Origin: Lentisphaerota bacterium
GTDB lineage: Bacteria > Verrucomicrobiota > Kiritimatiellia > RFP12 > UBA3636
Assembly: GCA_012511845.1 (NCBI GenBank)
Contig: JAAZFF010000459.1
Location: forward strand, 1-6,037
Direction of reading: 5' to 3'
Length of the DNA: 6,037 bases
Shown: piece after piece, positions 1-5,085 of the stretch
How positions within the stretch are numbered: the first letter of the stretch is position 1
Layout: each line of letters opens with the position of its first letter
The notes under the pieces: generated by a model
The model's database searches: none
The model's input: the letters and a program-made list of their open reading frames with translations, nothing else
What the model was told of the DNA's origin: nothing
Made by a program: the position numbers and the translations under genes

Positions 1-1327
1 TCTTTGACGCCACTGAAAAATAAATCAGCACCCCGCAAATATCGGCTATTGATGTAATAAGCGGTGCGCTTGCAGTCGCTGAATCCAGTTTCAGTTTTGT
101 AAAAAGGAAAGGCAACAGCAGACCTATGAGACTTCCGGTAAGAACTATAAGCACCATTGTAATTGCATCTACCAGCACTATCTCCGGAGCCCTGAAGCTT
201 GCTACTGCCGATACTGCCATCGCCATTGTAATTCCGAGCAGCAGCGAAACTTTCGCCTCTTTCCAGACGAGCTTGTACCAGTCAGATGTTTTAACATCGC
301 CAATTGCCATCGAGCGAATCATCAACGTGGCAGATTGAGAACCGGCATTACCGGCACTGTCAATTAAAAGCGGAAGAAAAAACACAAGCGGAACAACTTT
401 TTGAATAAGTCCTTCATAAGATGCAAGCGCTGCACCAGAGAAAAGATTTACAAAAACTAAAACGACTAACCAGACTATCCTGTTTCTATACAACGAAAAG
501 ACTCTCTCCGTAAGAGGATTGGAAATAGCCTCTTGAAAAGAACCAAACTTGTGGAAGTCCTCTGTAGATTCTTCTTCAGCAACATCCATCATATCGTCAA
601 AAGAAACTATACCCAGAAGTATTCCTTCTTCATCGACAACGGGTAAAGCCACCCTGTCATAGTCCGCAAAAGTCTTCAATGCCGTCTCCTGATCCTCCAT
701 GGCATTCAGAGATATGAAACGATAATCGAGCAACTCAGATATTGTCTGCTTTGGAGAAGCCAGGATTATTTCCTTGATGCGCAAATCGTCAATGAGTTTT
801 CCCTGATTATCCACAATATAAATCACATTTAACGTCTCGGAATCCCTTCCATACTTCCGGATATGTGCCATCGTTTCTTCAAGAGTATAATTCGGTCTTA
901 CAGCGACATATTCCGGTGTCATCAAGCGGCCTATACTATCCTCCGGATATCCCAGCAACTGTGTTGCCTTCTGCCGCTCGTCCGGAGTAAGCAGTTGTAT
1001 GAGCTGCTGTGTCACAAGACCTGGCAGCTCTTCGAAAAATGCCGTTCTGTCATCCGGCTCAATGTCGTTAAGCAAATCTGAGAGCTTCTGCCTGTTGTGC
1101 ACTAGCCCGTCAATAATCTGCTCCTGCTTGGAATGCGAAAGAAGCTGGAAGACCTCCTTGCTCTGCGTTCTGTTAAGCAGTCGGAAAAGAACTATTTCAT
1201 CTTTTTCAGGAGCATCCTCAATAATTTCAGCAAGCTGGATCAAGTCGAACTCATTCAACAAATCCTTCAATGATTTCCATTGCTTGTCTTTGATCAAATC
1301 GCGGAAATCGGAATTTTTGTCTACCAT
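1..1327 (-). CDS. mgtE: Magnesium transporter MgtE (C-terminal end cut by window edge)
   Basis: Inner-membrane Mg2+ channel of the MgtE family, which lets Mg2+ in and is gated by cytosolic Mg2+ through its soluble domains. I translated the minus strand from ATG at 1327: 442 codons run to the window edge with no stop. Thermus MgtE is about 450 residues, so only a few are missing. The order fits the family: helical MgtE_N domain about residues 1-130, paired CBS domains about 132-260 (LMTPEYVAV at 135-143, VALPVVDEEG at 226-235), a linking helix with FGSFQEAISNPLTERV at 261-276, then about five membrane segments from 283 onward. The pore signature GNAGSQSATLMIRSMAIGD is at 326-344. Asp429 in SIADICG lies where the family has its selectivity Asp in the last membrane helix. 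The start is supported by AAGGAG eight bases upstream. It is divergent from rpsU behind a long structured leader. Family assignment is very secure. Confidence 0.96.
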   Translation of the reverse strand, partial: MVDKNSDFRDLIKDKQWKSLKDLLNEFDLIQLAEIIEDAPEKDEIVLFRLLNRTQSKEVFQLLSHSKQEQIIDGLVHNRQKLSDLLNDIEPDDRTAFFEELPGLVTQQLIQLLTPDERQKATQLLGYPEDSIGRLMTPEYVAVRPNYTLEETMAHIRKYGRDSETLNVIYIVDNQGKLIDDLRIKEIILASPKQTISELLDYRFISLNAMEDQETALKTFADYDRVALPVVDEEGILLGIVSFDDMMDVAEEESTEDFHKFGSFQEAISNPLTERVFSLYRNRIVWLVVLVFVNLFSGAALASYEGLIQKVVPLVFFLPLLIDSAGNAGSQSATLMIRSMAIGDVKTSDWYKLVWKEAKVSLLLGITMAMAVSAVASFRAPEIVLVDAITMVLIVLTGSLIGLLLPFLFTKLKLDSATASAPLITSIADICGVLIYFSVASK

Positions 1328-1335
1328 TGTAATGT

Positions 1336-1341
1336 CTCCTT
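1336..1341 (-). promoter_or_regulatory. Shine-Dalgarno of mgtE
   Basis: AAGGAG on the minus strand lies 8 bases before the ATG at 1327. This supports that start and shows that classical ribosome-binding sites are used in this genome. The site sits inside TGTAAGGAG, which also takes part in the alternative pairing described for 1337-1380. Confidence 0.8.
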
Positions 1342-1380
1342 ACAAAATTTTTACTGCAAGGAAACAAGTGCCCCTTACAG
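1337..1380 (-). promoter_or_regulatory. Possible translational switch in the mgtE leader
   Basis: Read 5' to 3' on the minus strand, three elements occur in order. CTGTAAGG at 1380-1373 comes first, then CCTTGCAG at 1361-1354 (within TCCTTGCA, 1362-1355), then TGTAAGGA at 1344-1337, which contains the ribosome-binding site. The middle element can form an 8-bp stem (one G-U pair) with the first, loop 11 nt, leaving the ribosome-binding site free. It can equally form an 8-bp stem (one G-U pair) with the third, loop 10 nt, which would hide that site. The two stems exclude each other. The complementarity is seen in the sequence; the switching role is inference. I could not match the leader to the known M-box (ykoK) magnesium riboswitch. 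Confidence 0.45.
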
Positions 1381-1442
1381 AACCTTTAAAATGTTTTTCT
1401 ACTTGGGTATGGTTCTTCTTCTTTTTGCATATAAACTACCTT

Positions 1443-1479
1443 TTCCAGTATCGTGCCGATACATCAGCAATAACTGGAA
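1443..1479 (-). promoter_or_regulatory. Foldable element in the 5' part of the mgtE leader
   Basis: The arms TTCCAGT and ACTGGAA (1443-1449 and 1473-1479) are perfect complements enclosing 23 nt. Inside and overlapping one arm is a second perfect inverted repeat, GTATCG and CGATAC (1448-1453 and 1457-1462), with a 3-nt loop. The two stems share bases 1448-1449, so at most one can form fully. This lies about 115-150 nt upstream of the mgtE start in the presumed leader RNA. No run of U follows it on the minus strand, so it is not a simple terminator. Confidence 0.4.
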
Positions 1480-1518
1480 CAACCACTTAAACAAGCTTTA
1501 ATCGCTCATCTGCCCTCA

Positions 1519-1548
1519 ATCCTAACTTAAAAAACCGACAGTTGTCAA
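1519..1548 (-). promoter_or_regulatory. Candidate sigma-70 promoter of mgtE
   Basis: A perfect -35 TTGACA at 1548-1543 on the minus strand is followed after 18 bases by TAGGAT at 1524-1519, a 4-of-6 match to TATAAT. Transcription would start near 1510 and give a leader of roughly 180-190 nt before the ATG at 1327. The -35 is strong and the -10 is moderate. No start site has been measured. Confidence 0.5.
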
Positions 1549-1570
1549 TATATAGATTTTTTATTTTTAT

Positions 1571-1610
1571 AACATGGCGTTAAAGATCTCAAACTTTTAA
1601 ACGGCATGTT
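1571..1610. repeat. Long imperfect dyad between divergent mgtE and rpsU promoters
   Basis: Left arm 1571-1585 begins AACATGGCGTT and ends AAAG. Right arm 1594-1610, read as reverse complement, is AACATGCCGTTTAAAAG. The arms agree except for one G/C substitution and a 2-base insertion, around an 8-base centre (1586-1593). The dyad lies between the two candidate -35 boxes (1548 on minus, 1629 on plus), so neither proposed transcript includes it. It is not followed by a T-run in either direction. A protein-binding site is therefore more likely than a terminator, but no regulator can be named from the sequence. Confidence 0.4.
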
Positions 1611-1628
1611 CAAATCACTTCAAAAATC

Positions 1629-1658
1629 TTGACTTCTAAGCTGATTAAATGATATTCT
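1629..1658 (+). promoter_or_regulatory. Candidate sigma-70 promoter of rpsU
   Basis: TTGACT at 1629-1634 (5 of 6) is followed after 18 bases by TATTCT at 1653-1658 (4 of 6). TG at 1650-1651 makes an extended -10 of the TGnTATAAT type. Transcription would start near 1665, giving a leader of about 80 nt before the GTG start at 1747. Confidence 0.45.
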
Positions 1659-1687
1659 TCCAGCTCCTTCCCGGTAAAAGGGATGAT

Positions 1688-1741
1688 ATGGCTGAAGGCA
1701 GCAAAACCCGCACAGCGGATGCCGGCCATGATTGGAGGTGA
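1688..1741 (+). CDS. Possible 17-codon leader ORF ahead of rpsU
   Basis: An ATG at 1688 opens a short frame, MAEGSKTRTADAGHDWR, ending in TGA at 1739-1741. AAGGG about six bases upstream of the ATG could serve as a ribosome-binding site. The last two sense codons, TGG AGG, together with the TGA form the Shine-Dalgarno of rpsU, and the stop ends five bases before the rpsU GTG. Translation here would run through the rpsU ribosome-binding site. The same stretch can also fold: GGCA 1697-1700 with TGCC 1720-1723, enclosing CCGC-ACA-GCGG at 1708-1718. At this length an ORF can arise by chance, so it is a candidate only. Confidence 0.2.
   Translation: MAEGSKTRTADAGHDWR
1734..1741 (+). promoter_or_regulatory. 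Strong Shine-Dalgarno of rpsU, fixes GTG start
   Basis: GGAGGTGA at 1734-1741 is close to the full complement of the 16S rRNA 3' end. It ends five bases before the GTG at 1747, with GGAGG itself 8 bases from it. This placement favours GTG 1747 over the in-frame TTG at 1732, which overlaps the motif itself. The three genes downstream have no comparable motif. Confidence 0.8.
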
Positions 1742-1746
1742 CTAGC

Positions 1747-1965
1747 GTGATACAAATTCGAGTAAAAAAAGGTGAATCAATAGACAGACCCATCAAGCGT
1801 CTCAAGAAAGCTATGGATAAGGAGGGCATTATAAAGCAACTCCGGGCTGACCGCTATTTTGAAAAACCAAGTGAAAAGAAGCGTAAAAAGTCTATTCGCG
1901 CCAGAGCTCGTGCACGCAGTTTGGCTCGTCGTGCCGCCCTAGCAGAAATGATGCCCCGTATCTAA
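1747..1965 (+). CDS. rpsU: 30S ribosomal protein bS21
   Basis: Small basic protein of the 30S subunit that sits near the 3' end of 16S rRNA and takes part in translation initiation. Starting at GTG 1747 the product is 72 residues, in the usual bS21 size range. The start MIQIRVKKGESIDRPIKRLK is the classic N-terminal S21 signature, followed by GIIKQLRADRYFEKPSEKKRKK and an arginine-rich tail (RARARARSLARR, about residues 52-63) ending MMPRI. An in-frame TTG at 1732 would add five residues but lies on the Shine-Dalgarno, so it is rejected as the start. The gene is divergent from mgtE and separated by 115 bases, with a possible terminator, from the next plus-strand gene, so it may be monocistronic. 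Family assignment is secure. Confidence 0.95.
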   Translation: MIQIRVKKGESIDRPIKRLKKAMDKEGIIKQLRADRYFEKPSEKKRKKSIRARARARSLARRAALAEMMPRI

Positions 1966-1992
1966 GTATACGGTATATTAAAACTTGATTTG

Positions 1993-2030
1993 AGCGCGGA
2001 CTGGTTTTCAACTGGAACGCGCTATTATTT
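1993..2030 (+). terminator. Possible rho-independent terminator after rpsU
   Basis: AGCGCG at 1993-1998 pairs perfectly with CGCGCT at 2018-2023. Inside, GTTTT and GGAAC can extend the helix with G-U pairs after an asymmetric bulge. The stem is followed by ATTATTTATT, a T-rich but broken tract. The GC-rich stem after a short gene fits a terminator. The interrupted T-tract makes it weak, so read-through into the next gene is possible. Confidence 0.4.
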
Positions 2031-2042
2031 ATTAACATCAGA

Positions 2043-2063
2043 TATAATTAAGAAATTATTTCT
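2043..2063 (+). promoter_or_regulatory. Candidate -10 element and small dyad before the TIM-barrel gene
   Basis: A perfect TATAAT at 2043-2048 lies 32 bases before the ATG at 2081. No convincing -35 is found 15-19 bases upstream. It is followed by AGAAATTATTTCT at 2051-2063, in which AGAAAT and ATTTCT are perfect arms around one base. This could be a promoter with a start-site-proximal operator, or chance in AT-rich DNA. Confidence 0.25.
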
Positions 2064-2080
2064 GAACTCGCTTCAAAATA

Positions 2081-3013
2081 ATGCGAATTTCACTTTCCAC
2101 AAACTGGAACTCGTCACGACACGCCACGGCTTCCGATATGTTGCGGGAAATCCTTGAACTGGGATTTGATTCCGTTGAGCTGGGTTATTCACTGACCGGC
2201 AGGCAGGCAGAGGAAGTCAGTGAGTGGGTTCAGTCTGAACGCATTCACGTTTCAAGCGTACACGCCTTCTCATCCGGTTCATACAGCGGCAATACAGGAC
2301 CGGAAATCTTTAATATTGTAGAAGGCGGAGGTGGAGATGAAACTCGACGCGGCATTGAAGCTGTAAAGCAGACAGCAGAGTTTGCTTATTCCATGGGTGC
2401 AGGTGTGGTAGTCCTACATGCCGGTCGAGTACCCATAAAGCGCCATGTTCGAAAACTTGAAAGTGTAGCCGATAAAAACCTGTTGGGAACAAAGAAACAC
2501 CACAAGACGCTACAACGTCTTATGAAAGCACGAGATCGCCGTATAAAAGATCGCTTCAGCACACTATGTGAGTCAGTAAATGAATTACTGCCATATTTTG
2601 AGAAATTAGGTATAATACTGGCTCTTGAAAATCTTCCCACTTATGACGCAATACCAAACGAACCTGAAATGCAGATGTTATTAGACAGTTTCCCCTCTCC
2701 CTTTTTAGGGTATTGGCATGATTGCGGTCATGGACAGGTTAGGCACAATCTCGGCATTCTGCACCACGAAGGAATTGTATCAAGATTTGCAGATAGAATT
2801 GTTGGATTGCATTTACATGATGTAATATATAATACTTCAGATCACCATATGCCACCTGTAGAAGGAGGAACTGTAAATTTTAAAATGTTTAAGTTTCTCG
2901 CACAAAAATCAATACCCTTTGTGCTTGAACCTGCACGGGGAGCATCATCCGGGTCCATAAAACGTGCCTTGGAGTTTCTCTGTGCCCAATGGGATGTGAC
3001 ATCAGGAAACTGA
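2081..3013 (+). CDS. Sugar-phosphate isomerase/epimerase-like TIM-barrel protein
   Basis: 310-residue member of the xylose isomerase-like / AP endonuclease 2 TIM-barrel superfamily. The substrate cannot be told. Candidate metal and catalytic residues sit at the ends of successive strands: His113 (VVLHAG), Glu183 (ALENLP), Asp214 and His217 (WHDCGH), His244 and His246 (GLHLHD), and Glu283 (FVLEPA). This is a complete set for a divalent-metal enzyme of the family. Family members isomerise or epimerise keto-sugars or inositols, and some act on DNA. A very basic, charged stretch at about residues 117-158 (many Lys, Arg, His) forms an insertion or long loop after the His113 strand. There is no signal peptide, so it is probably cytoplasmic. 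No good Shine-Dalgarno precedes the ATG, but MRISLSTNW is a natural first strand. The gene ends 50 bases before gmd on the same strand, suggesting an operon. A role in GDP-sugar metabolism is only inferred from position. Confidence 0.82.
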   Translation: MRISLSTNWNSSRHATASDMLREILELGFDSVELGYSLTGRQAEEVSEWVQSERIHVSSVHAFSSGSYSGNTGPEIFNIVEGGGGDETRRGIEAVKQTAEFAYSMGAGVVVLHAGRVPIKRHVRKLESVADKNLLGTKKHHKTLQRLMKARDRRIKDRFSTLCESVNELLPYFEKLGIILALENLPTYDAIPNEPEMQMLLDSFPSPFLGYWHDCGHGQVRHNLGILHHEGIVSRFADRIVGLHLHDVIYNTSDHHMPPVEGGTVNFKMFKFLAQKSIPFVLEPARGASSGSIKRALEFLCAQWDVTSGN

Positions 3014-3063
3014 TTAACAGATTTTTTTTAACATAACAACAAGATTAGGAAAACTATAAGAAA

Positions 3064-4041
3064 ATGACGAAAAAAGCCTTGATTACAGGTGTTACCGGAC
3101 AAGATGGAGCATATTTGTCTGAATTTCTTTTAAACAAGGGGTATGAGGTGTACGGTCTTCTCGCACGAAGAAGCACCCCGACATCGTGGCGTCTTGAATA
3201 TTTGGATGTCCTGGATAAAGTAAAGCTTATAGATGGTGATTTGACTGATATCGCTTCAATCACACGTGCGCTGCTGGATACCCAACCTGACGAGGTATAT
3301 AACCTCGGTGCCCAAAGTTTTGTTGCCACAAGCTGGGCTCAGCCGCTCCTTACGGCTGATGCTACAGGCCTGGGAGCATTGAACATTCTTGAAGCTCTCC
3401 GCCAGGTACGCCCGGAAGCCCGTTTCTATCAGGCATCCACAAGCGAGATGTTCGGTAAAATCCAGGAGCCCATGCAGTCCGAGTCAACACCATTCTACCC
3501 TCGCAGTCCATACGGCGTCTCAAAACTCTTTGCTCATTGGATGACCGTCAACTACAGGGAAAGTTTCAATATATACGGCTGTTCAGGAATACTTTTCAAT
3601 CATGAGTCGCCCCTGCGCGGAATTGAATTTGTAACACGCAAGGTTACAGACGCCGTTGCCCGTACTAAACTGGGCGTTCAGGATAAACTCGCTCTTGGAA
3701 ACATAGATGCCAAACGCGACTGGGGTTTTTCCGGAGACTACGTTGAGGCAATGTGGATGATGTTGCAGCAGGATGAGCCGGACGACTACGTCATCGCTAC
3801 AGGTCGTACAACAACAGTTCGCGATATGTGTGTTATTGCGTTTGATTATGTTGGGCTCGACTACGAGAAATTCGTGGTAATTGATCCAAGATTTTACAGA
3901 CCGGCTGAAGTTGATATTCTTCTCGGCAACCCTGCCAAAGCCAAAGCCAAGCTTGGCTGGGAAGCAAAGACCTCTCTGGAAGAACTCATTCATATGATGG
4001 TAGACGCAGACCTCGAGCGTGTAAAAAGAGAAATAAGATAA
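3064..4041 (+). CDS. gmd: GDP-mannose 4,6-dehydratase
   Basis: Cytoplasmic short-chain dehydrogenase/reductase of the extended type that converts GDP-D-mannose to GDP-4-dehydro-6-deoxy-D-mannose, with bound NADP. The product is 325 residues, matching the short form of Gmd (E. coli Gmd is about 373). The Rossmann loop GVTGQDG is at residues 9-15, RRST at 35-38 fits NADP phosphate binding, and GDLTD is at 58-62. The catalytic region has STSEMFG at 125-131 (Thr126, Glu128) and Tyr150-x3-Lys154 in YPRSPYGVSK. NHESPLRG at 179-186 and RDWGFSGDYVEAMW at 218-231 are Gmd-type substrate-site motifs. Only a weak AGGA lies 13 bases before the ATG; the N-terminal MTKKALITG makes this start natural. rmd follows after 7 bases, so the two are almost certainly co-transcribed. 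The product can feed D-rhamnose, L-fucose or perosamine routes; the neighbour points to D-rhamnose. Confidence 0.93.
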   Translation: MTKKALITGVTGQDGAYLSEFLLNKGYEVYGLLARRSTPTSWRLEYLDVLDKVKLIDGDLTDIASITRALLDTQPDEVYNLGAQSFVATSWAQPLLTADATGLGALNILEALRQVRPEARFYQASTSEMFGKIQEPMQSESTPFYPRSPYGVSKLFAHWMTVNYRESFNIYGCSGILFNHESPLRGIEFVTRKVTDAVARTKLGVQDKLALGNIDAKRDWGFSGDYVEAMWMMLQQDEPDDYVIATGRTTTVRDMCVIAFDYVGLDYEKFVVIDPRFYRPAEVDILLGNPAKAKAKLGWEAKTSLEELIHMMVDADLERVKREIR

Positions 4042-4048
4042 CATACGA

Positions 4049-5032
4049 ATGACAACGATTACCGGCAAAAAAAACGGCGTAATGAAATCTCCGCGCTGTG
4101 CCCGTGTTCTGATTACGGGTGCTGCCGGTTTCGTTGGTTCATATCTTGTTGACGAGCTGGTATCACATGGACATTCAGTAGTCACTACTGATGCCGTCCC
4201 ACCGCAGGCTCCGGCAACCAAATCTTTAGCAGAATACAGACAAATAGATATTCGTGACAAAAATGCTCTTCGCAAATTTGTACAAGACACAAAACCGGAC
4301 GCCTGCATACATCTGGGAGCGATTTCTTTTGTTCCGGACGGTGATGCGGATCCATCAACGTTACTGACAGTCAATATAGCAGGCACGGTAAATGTAGCTG
4401 AAGCTTTACGCCATGAAGCGCCCGGATGCCGCCTGCTTCTCGTATCATCTTCTCAAGTATACGGTCCCGTAACATCCGTACGCGCAGCCAATGTACCCAT
4501 TAGAGAAGTTGCTCCATTAATGCCCCTTTCAATGTACGCTATCTCAAAGGTAGCTGCTGAACATGCAGTATCTGCTTACAGCGGAGCATACGGGCTTCAG
4601 ACTCTCATTGCACGACCTGCAAACCATACAGGTCCGGGGCAGACAACCCGCTTTGTCGCCGTTTCGTTTGCCAGGCAGGCTATGGAATTCAAGCAAGGAA
4701 AATTGAAAGAAATAAAGGTTGGAAATCTTGAATCAATACGTGATTTCACGGATGTGCGTGATGTAGTAAAAGCCTATCGCCTGATAATTGAACGAGGTCA
4801 AATCGATAACGCATACAATATCACCACAAATGCACGTGTGAGCATAGGTGAACTCCTTGACATGATTAAAAGCATCGTAGGCTGCGAACCTAAGGTAACT
4901 GTTGACCCCGCTCTTTACCGTCCTAGCGATGCATCTCTGCGCCTCGACATATCACGACTGCGTGAGCATACCGGCTGGTCTCCCGAATATACATTGCAAG
5001 AGACCCTGTCGGATATAGTCGATAGTTTATAA
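4049..5032 (+). CDS. rmd: GDP-4-dehydro-6-deoxy-D-mannose reductase (GDP-D-rhamnose synthesis)
   Basis: NAD(P)-dependent extended SDR, 327 residues, best read as the enzyme that reduces the Gmd product to GDP-D-rhamnose. The Rossmann motif GAAGFVG is at 24-30, SSSQVYG at 133-139 carries the catalytic Ser/Gln region, and Tyr163-x3-Lys167 is in MYAISK. ARPANHTGPGQ at 188-198, RDFTDVRDV at 231-239 and the late YRPSD at 290-294 resemble Rmd enzymes rather than the GDP-fucose synthase (Fcl) type, and the direct partner is gmd. The start is uncertain: ATG 4049 is 7 bases after the gmd stop, and an in-frame ATG at 4082 (MKSPRCARVLITG) would remove 11 residues lying before the Rossmann strand. Neither has a Shine-Dalgarno. 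A run of eight A's (4067-4074) lies between the two starts. Other epimerase/reductase activities on 4-keto sugars cannot be excluded. Confidence 0.82.
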   Translation: MTTITGKKNGVMKSPRCARVLITGAAGFVGSYLVDELVSHGHSVVTTDAVPPQAPATKSLAEYRQIDIRDKNALRKFVQDTKPDACIHLGAISFVPDGDADPSTLLTVNIAGTVNVAEALRHEAPGCRLLLVSSSQVYGPVTSVRAANVPIREVAPLMPLSMYAISKVAAEHAVSAYSGAYGLQTLIARPANHTGPGQTTRFVAVSFARQAMEFKQGKLKEIKVGNLESIRDFTDVRDVVKAYRLIIERGQIDNAYNITTNARVSIGELLDMIKSIVGCEPKVTVDPALYRPSDASLRLDISRLREHTGWSPEYTLQETLSDIVDSL

Positions 5033-5052
5033 AACATGCAAGTGTTTTATAA
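5027..5052. terminator. Perfect AT-rich palindrome between convergent rmd and der
   Basis: TTATAAAACA at 5027-5036 and TGTTTTATAA at 5043-5052 are perfect 10-bp complementary arms around a 6-nt loop (TGCAAG). The rmd stop codon TAA (5030-5032) lies within the left arm. Being symmetric and placed between convergent genes, it could end transcription in both directions. The stem has a single G-C pair, so it would be a weak intrinsic terminator. The next 33 bases up to the der stop hold nothing else I recognise. Confidence 0.45.
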
Positions 5053-5085
5053 TATTACATAACAGCCATATTCGACCATGCCTGT

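Noticed and set aside
999..1490. Plus-strand open frame of 163 codons
   Set aside because: It lies mostly antisense to the intact mgtE frame and runs on into the mgtE leader. The translation is low-complexity, rich in Ser/Cys/Leu, and shows no family motif.
1328..1510. M-box (ykoK) magnesium riboswitch upstream of mgtE
   Set aside because: I looked because of the gene, but could not recognise the conserved M-box sequence blocks by eye. A covariance search would be needed to exclude it fully.
1732..1746. TTG at 1732 as the rpsU start
   Set aside because: It overlaps the GGAGGTGA Shine-Dalgarno. GTG 1747 is correctly spaced and gives the standard S21 N-terminus.
3583..4386. Minus-strand open frame of 267 codons
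   Set aside because: It is antisense to the ends of gmd and rmd, both of which have clear motifs through the whole overlap. Its own translation has no recognisable domain.
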